A DNA stretch of 46,618 nucleotides from an uncultured Bacteroidota bacterium (lineage in GTDB: Bacteria; Bacteroidota; Bacteroidia; Chitinophagales; Chitinophagaceae). This document shows positions 17,515-27,437 of the stretch, piece by piece (the stretch's first letter is position 1; each line of letters begins with the position of its first letter). A program made the position numbers and the translations under genes. The DNA lies in assembly GCA_903837525.1 (NCBI GenBank), contig CAILUU010000035.1, forward strand, positions 1-46,618, read 5' to 3'. A model generated the notes under the pieces. It was given only the letters and a program-made list of their open reading frames with translations, made no database searches and was not told where the DNA came from.

Positions 17515-18627
17515 ATGATAATTAAAAAATTTGCAGCGTTTATTATTATAGGGGTAAGTCCTATTTTAGTAAGAGCACAATTCAAAAAATATTCGAACGA
17601 GTTTTTAAATATTGGTGCTGGAGCAAGGGGTTTAGGTATGGGTGGTGCTCAAGTATCTAGCACAAATGATGCTACTGCAGGTTACTGGAATCCTGCTGGT
17701 TTAGTAGGGGTAAAAAATAACCCAAATGTTGGTATAATGCATGCCGAGTATTTTTCTGGTATTGCAAAATATGACTATGCCTCTGTTGCTATTCCCATAA
17801 ATAATAACAAACGTACTATCGGTTTTTCTTTACTTCGTTTTGCAATAGATGATATTCCTAATACACTTTATTTGGTAGAGCCCGATGGTAGTTTAAATTA
17901 CGGGGCAATTTCTTCCTTCTCTAATGCAGATTATGCGTTTATTTTTTCGTTTGCACAAAACTTAAAACAAACCGAAAAAAAGAGTATAAGTTTTGGCGCT
18001 AATACAAAAGTTATTTACCGAAAAGTGGGCAGCTTTGCTAGCGCTTGGGGCTTTGGCTTAGATGCTGGGTTACAAATGCATGGTAAAAATTGGAATTTGG
18101 GCATAATGGCTAGGGATATAACTACAACTTTTAACGCTTGGTCTTTTAATTTTTCCGATAAGGAAAAAGAGGTATTATACCTTACAAAAAATGATATTCC
18201 AACTAAGTCAACAGAACTTACTGCCCCACGTTTAGTAATAGGCGGAGGATACAATTTTAATTTAGGAAAAAATGTAAAACTATTAACCGAAGCAAATGTA
18301 AATGTAACATTTGATGGTAAACGAAATACTGTATTGAGCAGCGATCCTGTTAGCGCCGATCCAAATTTAGGGTTAGAGTTATCGATAAAAGACGCTTTTT
18401 TTATCAGAGGTGGAGTTTCAAATTTTCAACGAGCATTGGCAGATGAAGATACTGTAAATCAAAAAAGAGTATGGATTTATCAGCCAAGTTTAGGTGCTGG
18501 TTTTAAAATTAAAAACTTAATGTTAGACTATGCCTTTACCAATTTAGCTAATCAATCTAATCCACTTTATACACATATTTTTTCTTTACGAATAAATTTA
18601 GTTAAAAAAGAAAAAGAAGGGCAATAA
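17515..18627 (+). CDS. PorV/PorQ-family outer membrane protein (PorV2-like)
   Basis: A 370-residue outer-membrane beta-barrel of the FadL-like PorV family. In type IX secretion, PorV (LptO) carries cargo to the PorU sortase. A signal peptide MIIKKFAAFIIIGVSPILVR ends before AQF. The family opening NIGAGARGLGMGGAQVSST with ATAGYWNPAGLVG is very clear. Alternating strand segments run to the terminal FSLRINL. The pairing with a C25 peptidase gene 18 bases downstream matches the PorV2/PorU2 pairs annotated in Chitinophagaceae-type genomes. Classic PorV normally sits next to or apart from a shorter PorU, so the '2' assignment is an inference from context and from the partner's length. Confidence 0.8.
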   Translation: MIIKKFAAFIIIGVSPILVRAQFKKYSNEFLNIGAGARGLGMGGAQVSSTNDATAGYWNPAGLVGVKNNPNVGIMHAEYFSGIAKYDYASVAIPINNNKRTIGFSLLRFAIDDIPNTLYLVEPDGSLNYGAISSFSNADYAFIFSFAQNLKQTEKKSISFGANTKVIYRKVGSFASAWGFGLDAGLQMHGKNWNLGIMARDITTTFNAWSFNFSDKEKEVLYLTKNDIPTKSTELTAPRLVIGGGYNFNLGKNVKLLTEANVNVTFDGKRNTVLSSDPVSADPNLGLELSIKDAFFIRGGVSNFQRALADEDTVNQKRVWIYQPSLGAGFKIKNLMLDYAFTNLANQSNPLYTHIFSLRINLVKKEKEGQ

Positions 18628-18645
18628 AGTTCCATTAATACTATT

Positions 18646-21600
18646 ATGAAAAAAATAATACTAAGCACTTTTGCTTTTTTCTTTACAACCACCATTGCAT
18701 TTTCGCAGCTAAACAATAGTTGGATAGACTATAGTAAAACCTATTACAAGTTCCCGCTAGCAAAGGATACATTGTGTAGAATAAATCAACCAGTATTAGT
18801 TGCAGCAGGTTTAGGCGCAGTACCTGCAGAAAATTTTCAACTTTGGCGTAATGGTAAGCAAGTAAGAATATACACATCATTAGCTACTGGTATATTAGGA
18901 GCCAGTGATTATATAGAGTTTTGGGGCGAAATGAACGATGGTAAACCCGATAATAATTTATACAGAAATCCGGCCTCACAATTAAGTGAAAAATTTAGTT
19001 TAGAAACCGATACAGTTATTTATTTTTTAACTGTCAATACAAATAGTGCAAATAATTTAAGATACATACAAAGCCCTAATATTATTGCAGGTAATACATT
19101 GCCAGCCTCTCCCTATTTTATGCGAAAGATTGAGCAGCATTATCGCAATATTATTAATAAAGGCTATGCAGCTGTAATTGGAGAATATGTTTTTTCTTCT
19201 TCTTACGATATTGGTGAAGGATGGAGTAGTGTTGGAGTTGGTCCTGGATCACCACTTTCAAAAGATTTTACTGGATTAAATAGGTATGCAGCTGGTCCAC
19301 CCAACAGTGTAATTTTTACTGTAGGAGCATCAGGCTATTCTTTATATGCAAGAGATTTAGTTTGCAGATTTTATAATACACCTGTATTGCAAACCCCTAT
19401 GCCTTTTTTTGAATATGTAAAAGATACCGTAAGAAATCTTCCTCTTTCGTTATTACTAAGTCCGACTAATTTACCAGTTAGTGTTGGTACTACTAGCTCT
19501 AACCCAAATGAAGGTATGGTGGTTAGTAATTTTTCTGTTACTTATCCAGCTACGTTTAATTTTAATAATGAAAAGAATTTTTATTTTGAGTTAGAGCCAA
19601 GCGCAACGGGTAATTATTTAAAAATTGCCAACTTTAATCATAATGGGCAGCAGCCAATTTTATATGATTACACGAATGGCAAAAGATATTTTGGCGATAT
19701 AAGTATTACAGATACAGTTCAATTTGTTTTGCCCGCCTCTTCTCAACTAGGTAGAAAATTTAATTTAATGAGTCAAGCGTCTGTGAATGTTAGTAGTATT
19801 TCAACACTAACTAGTAAAACTTTTATTGATTATACTACAGCTGCAAATCGTGGAGATTATTTAATTATTAGTAACCCTATTTTGTATAACGATGGAAGTG
19901 GCGTAAATAATGTAGAATTATATAGACAATATCGTAGTTCGGCTAATGGTGGTAGTTATACTGCAAAAACTTTTGATATTAATGAGCTTACCGATCAATT
20001 TGCTTTTGGCATAAAAAAGCATCCTGCAGCTATTAGAGATTTTATACGCTATGTAAATCAGCAATACACTGTAAAACCAAAATATCTATTTATTATTGGA
20101 AGAGCTATTAGTTATGCAGATTACACCATAAATCAAAATAATCCTGTAGCTAATCAAATAGATTTAGTTCAAACTTTTGGTTTCCCTGCTTCGGATATTT
20201 TATTAGTGGCAGAACCAGGTACACAAATACCCCTAGTACCTGTTGGTAGGCTTGGTGCTGTAAATGGAACCGAAGTGGGTATCTATTTAAATAAAATGAT
20301 AGAATATGAACAAGCACAAAAGTCGCCAGAGCAAACCATTAATGCAAAAGGATGGATGAAAAATGTCTTACAAACAGGGGGCCCAGCTACTGTAAATGAA
20401 GCAGCGGAGTTTGCCGGATATTTAGAAACCTATAAAAGAAAATTTGAGGATACATTGTACGGCGGAAGTATTTCAACCTACATTAAATCAAGTACTGTTG
20501 CAATAGAACAACAACAAAGCAGAGAAATAGAAGCAATTATGAATGGAGGTGTGGGAGTAGTTAAATATTTTGGTCACTCTTCTGCAAATGATTTAGCAGT
20601 AAACTTAAATTTTCCGCAGAACTATACAAATGCAGGTAAGTATCCATTTATGCATGTGAGTGGTTGTACGGTGGGTAACTTTTTTACCTATAATCCCTTG
20701 CGCCCAACTGGTTTTTCTGCAATGTCTTTATCCGAAAAATATACCTTTTTACCAAATAAAGGGGGTATAGGGTTTTTAGGAAGTACACATTGGGGAATAG
20801 CGCCTTTCCTAAACTTTTATAATATCGATTTAATAAATAATGTAACCAATACAATGTATGGTCAAAGTATAGGAAATCAAATCAAATCTACGATTACTTC
20901 ATTAGGAGGTAGCCCAAGTACATTAGATTATTATACAAGAGTGCATTTAGAAGAAATAAATTTACACGGCGACCCAGCTTTAAAAATCAACAACTTTCCT
21001 AAGCCAGATTATATAATAGAAGATCAATTTGTAAAATTAAATCCAACTATAATTACTGTTGCCGATGCTAGATTTACAATTGATATTAAAATGAGAAATA
21101 TTGGAAGAGCTATTGGAGACTCAATTAGAGTAACTGTAAAACATAAATTACCCAATGACGATGTTAGAGTATTATACGATAAAGTAATTCGGTCTATTAA
21201 AAACATTGATTCAATTTTTCTTACAGAAAACATTAATCCAATAACAGACAAAGGATTAAATAAATTAATAATAACGTTAGATGATGGAAATAGGATTGAT
21301 GAAATTTCGGAGAACAACAATATTTTAATAAAAGAATTTTACATTTTTGAAGATGAGTTAAGGCCTGTATCTCCATACAACTATTCAATCATTAATCAGC
21401 AAAATATTTCCTATTATGCTAATACTGCAAATCCTTTAGGGTCAATTAGGCAATATGTAATGGAAATTGATACTACTAAAAACTTTAATTCCATATTTAA
21501 AAAAGTGTATAATTCAAATGGTGTTGGCGGCGTTATAGAATTTAAGCCAAGTAACTTAACCTTTACCGATAGTGCCGTGTATTATTGGCGAGTAGCTGTA

Positions 21601-23724
21601 GTACCCCTAAATAATACAAGTTATATTTGGAACAATTCATCTTTTGTATATATTGCAAATAGCACCACAGGGTTTAACCAATCTCATTATTATCAATATA
21701 AAAATAATACCTATCAAGATATTGTATTGGATGATAATAGAGTATTTAGCTATACCCCTAAAGTTGAAACATTTGCTGTAAAAACAACCGTATTTCCTGC
21801 ATCAAATCAAATACCAGATTTTGCTCTACTAAAAGGCGCCATTAGAGAGCAAGCAGGGTTTTACACACCATTTTCCTTTACAAATTCCGAAGGGTTGCGT
21901 TTTTATGTTATTGATAGTGTTACGTTAAAAGCCGTTAAAAATATTGACAATGGAACATCTGGACTTTTTGGAAGTGTAAGGCCATTACCTTTAGGCAACT
22001 CTGTTCCAGGGTTTTTCCACTTTAGAATTACAACTACGGTAGAAAGACAAAATGTAATGACATTTTTAGATGCTGTTTCAAATGGAAATACTATAATTAT
22101 GACAAATGGACCAGCCGATCCTTTCACTTTTTTCCCTTCAAGTTGGAGAGCCGATACCATAGCATTAGGTAGTGGTAATTCCTTATATCACAAACTAAAA
22201 AATATGGGTTGGACTTACATCGACTCCTTAAAAACTTTAGTTCCTTTCGTATTCATTACAAAAAAAGGCACTAATATACCAAGCAATCAAACGTTTGGGT
22301 TAGTACCTAGCGAAAAACTGGCAGTTCAATTTGATGTGTTAGGACGTAACCTATCTGGAGAATATACTTCAGATAAATTGGGTCCAGCAAAAACTTGGCA
22401 AGATTTACGTTGGAGAGGAAATTCCGTTGAACCCCTAAATACCGACAATTCTACAGTTGAAGTAATTGGTGTAGATGCAAATGGAAATAATACCTCACTT
22501 GCTTTTGTTAGGGCAGCACAGGATACATCACTAAGTTGGATAAACGCCACACAGTATCCTTATTTAAAACTTAGAATGATTACAATCGATTCTTCTCAAG
22601 GAACACCAATGCAGTTAAGGTATTGGAGAATTAATGCAACTATGTTGCCAGAAGGTGCTGTTGCACCCAATATTTTATATGTAATGAAAGATACTGTTGA
22701 GCAAGGCGAAAAAATTGATTTTAAATTAGCATTTAAAAATATAAGTCAAACAGCGTTTGATAGTACAATGAAGTTTAATTTTATTATTACAGATAGAAAT
22801 AATGTAGCAACCTCTGTACCAATTCCTAGAGGGAAAGCATTAGTAGCTGGCGATACCTTAACGATTAACTATCAAATTAATACTAAAAACTTACCAGGCT
22901 CAAATACGTTATTTGTTGATGTTAACCCTAATAACCATCAGGCAGAACAAACACATTTTAATAATATACTTTTTAAGGATTTTTATGTAAAAGCAGATAC
23001 ATATAATCCCTTGTTAGATGTAACTTTTGATGGAATACATATTTTAAACAAAGATATTGTAGCTGCTAAACCACATATTTTAATAAACTTAAAAGATGAG
23101 AGTAGATTTTTAGCATTGGCAGATACTGCTTTGTTAAAAGTACAAGTTCGTTTTCCCGATGGAAGTTTACAACAATATTATTTTGGCGATATAATGGTAT
23201 TTACACCTGCTAATTTAGGTACAGGGAAAAATACGGCTACTATTGATTTTATGCCAAAATTTGATGAAGAAGGTGAATACGAATTAATTGTTATGGGTAG
23301 AGATGTGGTAGGTAATAAAGCAGGCGATTTAGAATATCATATCAACTTTAATGTAACAACAAAAGCAATGATTTCTAATTTATTGAATTACCCAAACCCA
23401 TTTACCACGTCAACAGCATTTGTATTTACCATTACCGGTAATGAAGTGCCACAAAATATGCGCATACAAATTTTAACTATTACAGGTAAAATTGTACGTG
23501 AAATTACAAAAGACGAATTAGGGCCTATACATGTGGGCAGAAATATTACAGAATTTAAGTGGGATGGTACAGATACCTACGGACAAAAATTAGGCAATGG
23601 TGTTTATTTATACAGAGTATTAACCAACTTAAATGGCAAATCCTTAGAAAAGTACAAAGCCGATGGCGATAAAACTGACCAATATTTTAACAAAGGCTAC
23701 GGTAAAATGGTTATTATTCGATAA
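18646..23724 (+). CDS. C25-family cysteine peptidase, PorU2-like type IX secretion sortase
   Basis: A 1692-residue exported protein. Signal peptide MKKIILSTFAFFFTTTIAFS ends before QLNNSW. The gingipain-type C25 domain lies at about 450-780: KPKYLFIIGRAISYADY, then VKYFGHSSANDL with catalytic His644, and MHVSGCTVGNFF with catalytic Cys674, spaced 30 residues as in gingipains. Ig-like/CARDB-type domains fill about 820-1560. The end has NLLNYPNPF and GNGVYLYRVLTN, the type A T9SS sorting domain. PorU proteins cut cargo sorting domains and join cargo to A-LPS. The length and the linked PorV-like gene fit PorU2. A cargo C25 protease is the main alternative. A strong terminator follows. Confidence 0.78.
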   Translation: MKKIILSTFAFFFTTTIAFSQLNNSWIDYSKTYYKFPLAKDTLCRINQPVLVAAGLGAVPAENFQLWRNGKQVRIYTSLATGILGASDYIEFWGEMNDGKPDNNLYRNPASQLSEKFSLETDTVIYFLTVNTNSANNLRYIQSPNIIAGNTLPASPYFMRKIEQHYRNIINKGYAAVIGEYVFSSSYDIGEGWSSVGVGPGSPLSKDFTGLNRYAAGPPNSVIFTVGASGYSLYARDLVCRFYNTPVLQTPMPFFEYVKDTVRNLPLSLLLSPTNLPVSVGTTSSNPNEGMVVSNFSVTYPATFNFNNEKNFYFELEPSATGNYLKIANFNHNGQQPILYDYTNGKRYFGDISITDTVQFVLPASSQLGRKFNLMSQASVNVSSISTLTSKTFIDYTTAANRGDYLIISNPILYNDGSGVNNVELYRQYRSSANGGSYTAKTFDINELTDQFAFGIKKHPAAIRDFIRYVNQQYTVKPKYLFIIGRAISYADYTINQNNPVANQIDLVQTFGFPASDILLVAEPGTQIPLVPVGRLGAVNGTEVGIYLNKMIEYEQAQKSPEQTINAKGWMKNVLQTGGPATVNEAAEFAGYLETYKRKFEDTLYGGSISTYIKSSTVAIEQQQSREIEAIMNGGVGVVKYFGHSSANDLAVNLNFPQNYTNAGKYPFMHVSGCTVGNFFTYNPLRPTGFSAMSLSEKYTFLPNKGGIGFLGSTHWGIAPFLNFYNIDLINNVTNTMYGQSIGNQIKSTITSLGGSPSTLDYYTRVHLEEINLHGDPALKINNFPKPDYIIEDQFVKLNPTIITVADARFTIDIKMRNIGRAIGDSIRVTVKHKLPNDDVRVLYDKVIRSIKNIDSIFLTENINPITDKGLNKLIITLDDGNRIDEISENNNILIKEFYIFEDELRPVSPYNYSIINQQNISYYANTANPLGSIRQYVMEIDTTKNFNSIFKKVYNSNGVGGVIEFKPSNLTFTDSAVYYWRVAVVPLNNTSYIWNNSSFVYIANSTTGFNQSHYYQYKNNTYQDIVLDDNRVFSYTPKVETFAVKTTVFPASNQIPDFALLKGAIREQAGFYTPFSFTNSEGLRFYVIDSVTLKAVKNIDNGTSGLFGSVRPLPLGNSVPGFFHFRITTTVERQNVMTFLDAVSNGNTIIMTNGPADPFTFFPSSWRADTIALGSGNSLYHKLKNMGWTYIDSLKTLVPFVFITKKGTNIPSNQTFGLVPSEKLAVQFDVLGRNLSGEYTSDKLGPAKTWQDLRWRGNSVEPLNTDNSTVEVIGVDANGNNTSLAFVRAAQDTSLSWINATQYPYLKLRMITIDSSQGTPMQLRYWRINATMLPEGAVAPNILYVMKDTVEQGEKIDFKLAFKNISQTAFDSTMKFNFIITDRNNVATSVPIPRGKALVAGDTLTINYQINTKNLPGSNTLFVDVNPNNHQAEQTHFNNILFKDFYVKADTYNPLLDVTFDGIHILNKDIVAAKPHILINLKDESRFLALADTALLKVQVRFPDGSLQQYYFGDIMVFTPANLGTGKNTATIDFMPKFDEEGEYELIVMGRDVVGNKAGDLEYHINFNVTTKAMISNLLNYPNPFTTSTAFVFTITGNEVPQNMRIQILTITGKIVREITKDELGPIHVGRNITEFKWDGTDTYGQKLGNGVYLYRVLTNLNGKSLEKYKADGDKTDQYFNKGYGKMVIIR

Positions 23725-23743
23725 ACGAAAAATATTTTTTATT

Positions 23744-23773
23744 AAGGCTGTTGATTTTTCAACAGCCTTTTTT
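23744..23773 (+). terminator. Strong terminator after porU2
   Basis: AAGGCTGTTG pairs with CAACAGCCTT across an ATTTTT loop, followed by a run of T. It closes the PorV2-PorU2 unit just before the hscA promoter. Confidence 0.88.
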
Positions 23774-23779
23774 ATTTGT

Positions 23780-23787
23780 TACTTTTG
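23780..23787 (+). promoter_or_regulatory. -7 box for hscA-like gene
   Basis: TACTTTTG matches TAnnTTTG exactly, 7 bases after the previous terminator and 15 bases before the ATG at 23802. This supports the start at 23802 and rejects an in-frame start at 23751 inside the terminator. Confidence 0.55.
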
Positions 23788-23801
23788 CAAAAAAAGATAC
23801 A

Positions 23802-25637
23802 ATGGCAAAAATAGCTATTAACATAGCCACAGGCAGTTTGCAACAAAACGAAATTATTGTAGGAATAGATTTAGGGACAACCAATAGTCTAGTTGCAATC
23901 ATACATCCAGAGAGTAAACAACCAACAGCTTTAAAAGAACATGGTCAGTCTTCTTTAGTGCCCTCAATAATTCATTTTGGAGACACAAATGAAATTATTG
24001 TTGGCGAAGCGGCTAAATCATTTTTAATTTCTAATCCAGAAAATACCATTTTTTCATCAAAACGATTAATGGGTAAAACCTATAACGATGTAAAAAATGG
24101 GATTAAAAATATTGGATACAAAATAATTGACGAAGAAGATAAATTAGTAAAAGTAAAAGTGAAGGACAAATTTTATTCCGCAACAGAATTATCTTCCTTT
24201 ATTTTAAAAGAACTAAAAACTACTGCAGAACATACTTTAAAAACAGCGGTTAACAAAGCTGTAGTTACCGTGCCAGCATATTTTAACGATGCTCAACGCC
24301 AAGCTACTAGAGATGCAGGTAGATTAGCAGGTTTAGATATTTTAAGAATTATTAACGAACCTACAGCTGCAAGTCTAGCCTATGGCTTTGGATTAGATAA
24401 AAAACAAGAAAAAACAATTGCCGTTTATGATTTAGGTGGAGGTACATTTGATATTTCTATTTTAAAAATTGAAAATGGAGTTTTTGAAGTACTTTCTACC
24501 AATGGGAATACATTTTTAGGAGGAGATGATATTGATAATGCTATAATAAATTATTGGATAGAAAAGGTAAACGAAATAAACAAAATATCAAACCAACAAT
24601 TACGAATAGCAGCTGAAAATGCAAAAAAAGCGTTAAGTAAAGAAGATGACTTTGCAACTGAGATTAGTACTGTAAAAATTACTCTTTCTCAAAACGAGTT
24701 ACAAAAACTGTTAGCTCCAATAATTGAGCAAACAATTGCTTGCTGCAAAAATGCGCTGAAAGATGCAGCTCTTACAATAAATGATATAGATGAAATTATT
24801 ATGGTTGGGGGTAGTACAAAATCGCCAATAATAAAAAAAGCCATTACTCAGTTTTTTGGTAAAGCTATAAACGATACGGTAAATCCAGATGAAGTTGTAG
24901 CATTAGGAGCAGCTATACAAGCTGATATTTTATCGGGGAATACCAGGGATATTTTATTGCTAGATATTACACCACTCTCCCTCGGATTACAAATGGCTGG
25001 CGGACTCATGGATGTACTACTTCCTCGTAACACAAAAATACCAGCAAAAGCAACAAGGCAATATACTACACAAAAAGATGGGCAAAGTGGAATGATAATT
25101 TCGGTATATCAAGGCGAAAGAGATTTAGTAAAAGACAATAGAAAGCTGGACGAATTTATTTTAAAAGGCATTCCCAATATGCCAGCAGGCTTTGCAAAAG
25201 TGGAAATAGGCTTTTTAATAAATGCAGATGGGGTATTAAATGTTTCAGCAAAAGAGTTAAGAAGTGGAGTAGCACAAGAAATTACGGTAAAACCTCAACA
25301 AAATTTATTAGATGCCGACGTTGAAAAAATGTTGCAACAATCCATAGAAAATGCAAAAAATGATATTGCCATTAGAGCATTGGTAGAAGCGCAAACTGAG
25401 GCAGAACAGTTGTTGCAAACTACAGAAAAATTTATCCAAAAAAATATTGCGTTACTAACCCAACAAGAAATTTTGGACACTACTAAAGCTATGCAAGCCT
25501 TACAGTTTTCATTAAGCTTAGCAGATAAAAATTTAACTCAATCAAAAATTGAAGAGTTAAATCAACTATCAAAACCATACGCAGAAAGAATTATGGATAA
25601 TGCAATAGCTTTTTCATTAAAAGGTAAAGAGGTCTAA
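23802..25637 (+). CDS. hscA: Hsp70-family Fe-S assembly chaperone HscA-like
   Basis: A 611-residue Hsp70 that uses ATP to remodel client proteins; HscA serves Fe-S cluster transfer from the IscU scaffold. The start MAKIAINIATGSLQQ precedes EIIVGIDLGTTNSLVAII (phosphate 1), as in Bacteroidota HscA proteins. Further ATPase motifs are VVTVPAYFNDAQRQATRDAG, INEPTAASLAYGFG, VYDLGGGTFDISIL and IIMVGGSTKSPII. The substrate domain follows (DITPLSLGLQMAGG). The lid is short, with no acidic EEVD-like tail as in DnaK. HscB, IscU or ferredoxin genes are not adjacent, so the Fe-S role rests on family resemblance only. Confidence 0.8.
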   Translation: MAKIAINIATGSLQQNEIIVGIDLGTTNSLVAIIHPESKQPTALKEHGQSSLVPSIIHFGDTNEIIVGEAAKSFLISNPENTIFSSKRLMGKTYNDVKNGIKNIGYKIIDEEDKLVKVKVKDKFYSATELSSFILKELKTTAEHTLKTAVNKAVVTVPAYFNDAQRQATRDAGRLAGLDILRIINEPTAASLAYGFGLDKKQEKTIAVYDLGGGTFDISILKIENGVFEVLSTNGNTFLGGDDIDNAIINYWIEKVNEINKISNQQLRIAAENAKKALSKEDDFATEISTVKITLSQNELQKLLAPIIEQTIACCKNALKDAALTINDIDEIIMVGGSTKSPIIKKAITQFFGKAINDTVNPDEVVALGAAIQADILSGNTRDILLLDITPLSLGLQMAGGLMDVLLPRNTKIPAKATRQYTTQKDGQSGMIISVYQGERDLVKDNRKLDEFILKGIPNMPAGFAKVEIGFLINADGVLNVSAKELRSGVAQEITVKPQQNLLDADVEKMLQQSIENAKNDIAIRALVEAQTEAEQLLQTTEKFIQKNIALLTQQEILDTTKAMQALQFSLSLADKNLTQSKIEELNQLSKPYAERIMDNAIAFSLKGKEV

Positions 25638-25664
25638 TTTTACAAAATCGTTTATAAAATAATT

Positions 25665-26462
25665 TTGAAAAAAACAGTTAAACATATTTTTTCAACACTT
25701 GGCGCAACAAATGTATTGGATGTGCTGCTTTTTAACTTTGCAAAGCTTAAAGGGTATAGCTCAAATAGTGTATTTAAAAACCAAAACTCAAATTTTTTAC
25801 TGCCCCCAGATTATTTTCTTTACGAAACCTATCAACTCAATTACAAACAATATAAAGAAGATGGCGAAGCCTCTGCAAAAGAAATTATAGAATGGGCAAA
25901 ACCCTATTGCATCAACCTTACTAGTATTTTAGAATGGGGCTGTGGCGTTGCAAGAATTGTTAGACACATGCCATCAATTGTATCAAATGCAGATTTTTAT
26001 GGAGTAGATATTAACACAAAAATGATTGAATGGAATTGTGCAAATATTCCAAATGTAAATTTTAAACGTATTGATTATTCTCCTCCAACGTTGTTTGAAG
26101 ATAATACGTTCAATCTTGTCTATGCCATATCCGTATTCACTCACATTGAAGCAGAGGCGCAAATTGATTGGATAAAAGAAATACATAGAATTACTCACTC
26201 AAAAGGAATTTTTATGTTTTCAACACATGGAAAAAAATATGAAACTAAACTATCTGCTAACGAACATCATTTACTGCAAACAAAAGGGGTTTATACAATA
26301 GCGTATAAGGAAAAAGGGCATAGAATGATGAGTACCTATAATACTGAAGCATATTTTAAAAAATTACTAAAGCCCTATTTTGAAATAATGGAATTTTACG
26401 ACGGTGAAAAATTTCCAGATAAAGTAGGAGGGCAAGATTTTTGGATTGGGATGAAAATATAA
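25665..26462 (+). CDS. Class I SAM-dependent methyltransferase
   Basis: 265 residues. SAM motif I is SILEWGCGVARIVRHM, followed by DFYGVDINTKMIEW (motif II acidic end) and NLVYAISVFTHIEAEAQIDW (motif IV/V), a typical methyltransferase fold. The start is TTG (TTG AAA AAA ACA); the next in-frame ATG lies after motif I, so it would break the fold. The N-terminal 90 residues carry no recognised domain. The substrate is unknown. It sits 27 bases after the HscA-like gene in the same direction, and converges on riboflavin synthase. Confidence 0.75.
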   Translation: MKKTVKHIFSTLGATNVLDVLLFNFAKLKGYSSNSVFKNQNSNFLLPPDYFLYETYQLNYKQYKEDGEASAKEIIEWAKPYCINLTSILEWGCGVARIVRHMPSIVSNADFYGVDINTKMIEWNCANIPNVNFKRIDYSPPTLFEDNTFNLVYAISVFTHIEAEAQIDWIKEIHRITHSKGIFMFSTHGKKYETKLSANEHHLLQTKGVYTIAYKEKGHRMMSTYNTEAYFKKLLKPYFEIMEFYDGEKFPDKVGGQDFWIGMKI

Positions 26463-26475
26463 TTTTTTTTCGATA

Positions 26476-27066
26476 CTAGCCTTTTAATTCGTTCATTCTT
26501 AAAATGTATTTCCCCAGCACATCAAACTCCACATTTATCAAACTGTCAACACCAATATTTTTAATACTAGTATTAGTATAGGTATAAGGAATAATAGCCA
26601 CACTAAAACTATTCCTAGTTACGTTAAATGCAGTTAAGCTAATTCCATTTACACAAACACTTCCTTTTTCAATAAGTAAAGCGGCAAATTTTTCATTAAA
26701 TTCAAAAGTGTACTCCCAACTACCATCTTTTTCTATAGCGTTAGTGCAAGTAGCTACGTCATCTACATGTCCTTGTACTATATGCCCATCAATACGTCCA
26801 TTCATTTGCAGGCATCTTTCTAAATTTACACAATCGCCTACCACTAGCTTGCTTAAATTTGTTTTTAGTAAGGTTTCTTCAATGGCCGTTACTTTATGGC
26901 TATCATCCATGATTTGCTCTACGGTTAAGCATACCCCATTGTGGCTTACACTTTGGTCAACCTTTAATTGGTTTGACATAGCCGATTTTACCCAAAATGA
27001 AACATTAGATCCATTTGGGTTAATACGTACAATTTGCCCTAAATTCTCAATAATACCAGTAAACAT
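26476..27066 (-). CDS. ribE: Riboflavin synthase alpha chain
   Basis: Converts two 6,7-dimethyl-8-ribityllumazine molecules to riboflavin and a pyrimidine. The 196 residues contain the two lumazine-binding repeats. The first starts at MFTGIIENLGQI and has SVSHNGVCLTVEQI. The second has GRIDGHIVQGHVDDVATC and SVCVNGISLTAFNV. Both repeats are complete and the length is normal. The N-terminal FTGIIE motif fixes the start. It converges on the methyltransferase gene with 13 bases between stops. Other rib genes are elsewhere. Confidence 0.95.
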   Translation of the reverse strand: MFTGIIENLGQIVRINPNGSNVSFWVKSAMSNQLKVDQSVSHNGVCLTVEQIMDDSHKVTAIEETLLKTNLSKLVVGDCVNLERCLQMNGRIDGHIVQGHVDDVATCTNAIEKDGSWEYTFEFNEKFAALLIEKGSVCVNGISLTAFNVTRNSFSVAIIPYTYTNTSIKNIGVDSLINVEFDVLGKYILRMNELKG

Positions 27067-27139
27067 TTGGCAAATATCTACCCTAAAAAATAGTTTGCAA
27101 AAAATATTAAATATTCATTCAAAAATATTCAATAATCCC

Positions 27140-27147
27140 TATCTTTG
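27140..27147 (+). promoter_or_regulatory. -7 box for rpsU
   Basis: TATCTTTG is an exact TAnnTTTG match 31 bases before the rpsU ATG. The predicted leader is about 25 bases and holds GGGG but no AGGAGG. No TTG is seen at the -33 spacing. Confidence 0.55.
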
Positions 27148-27178
27148 CAGCCCAAATCATTTAAATGGGGTATAAATT

Positions 27179-27373
27179 ATGTTAATTATCGATTCTAAAG
27201 ATTGCGAAAACATCGACAAAGCACTTAAAAAGTATAAGAAAAAGTTTGAAAAAAGTAAAACTTTATTACAATTAAGAGATAGACAATCTTTTACAAAACC
27301 TTCTATTGTTAGAAGAACACAAGTAAAAAAGGCTATTTACAAGCAACTATTGGCTACAGGAAAATTAGATTAA
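27179..27373 (+). CDS. rpsU: 30S ribosomal protein bS21
   Basis: A 64-residue basic protein of the small subunit platform near the anti-Shine-Dalgarno end of 16S rRNA. The sequence MLIIDSKDCENIDKALKKYKKKFE and RDRQSFTKPSIVRRTQVKKAIY is the Bacteroidota bS21 form. In this phylum bS21 helps hide the anti-SD, which fits the lack of SD sites here. It has its own -7 box and a terminator whose T-run abuts the xerC start. Confidence 0.95.
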   Translation: MLIIDSKDCENIDKALKKYKKKFEKSKTLLQLRDRQSFTKPSIVRRTQVKKAIYKQLLATGKLD

Positions 27374-27395
27374 TTTTTCAACAATAAAAATATAT

Positions 27396-27437
27396 AACTG
27401 ATATCTAGTTCATGTAACTTTAGGTATCAGTTTTTTT
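27396..27437 (+). terminator. rpsU terminator running into the xerC start codon
   Basis: AACTGATA pairs with TATCAGTT across a 21-base loop, then seven T (27431-27437). The xerC ATG begins on the next base. A TAACTTTA (-7-like, one base off) lies in the loop at 27415-27422 and could start xerC transcripts with almost no leader. Confidence 0.6.

Noticed and set aside
18646..23724. Gingipain-type secreted virulence protease
   Set aside because: The adjacent PorV-family gene and protein layout favour a sortase role, though a cargo protease stays possible.
27150..27178. A Shine-Dalgarno site regulating rpsU, as reported in some Flavobacteriia
   Set aside because: The leader has only GGGG and no AGGAGG-like site at proper spacing.
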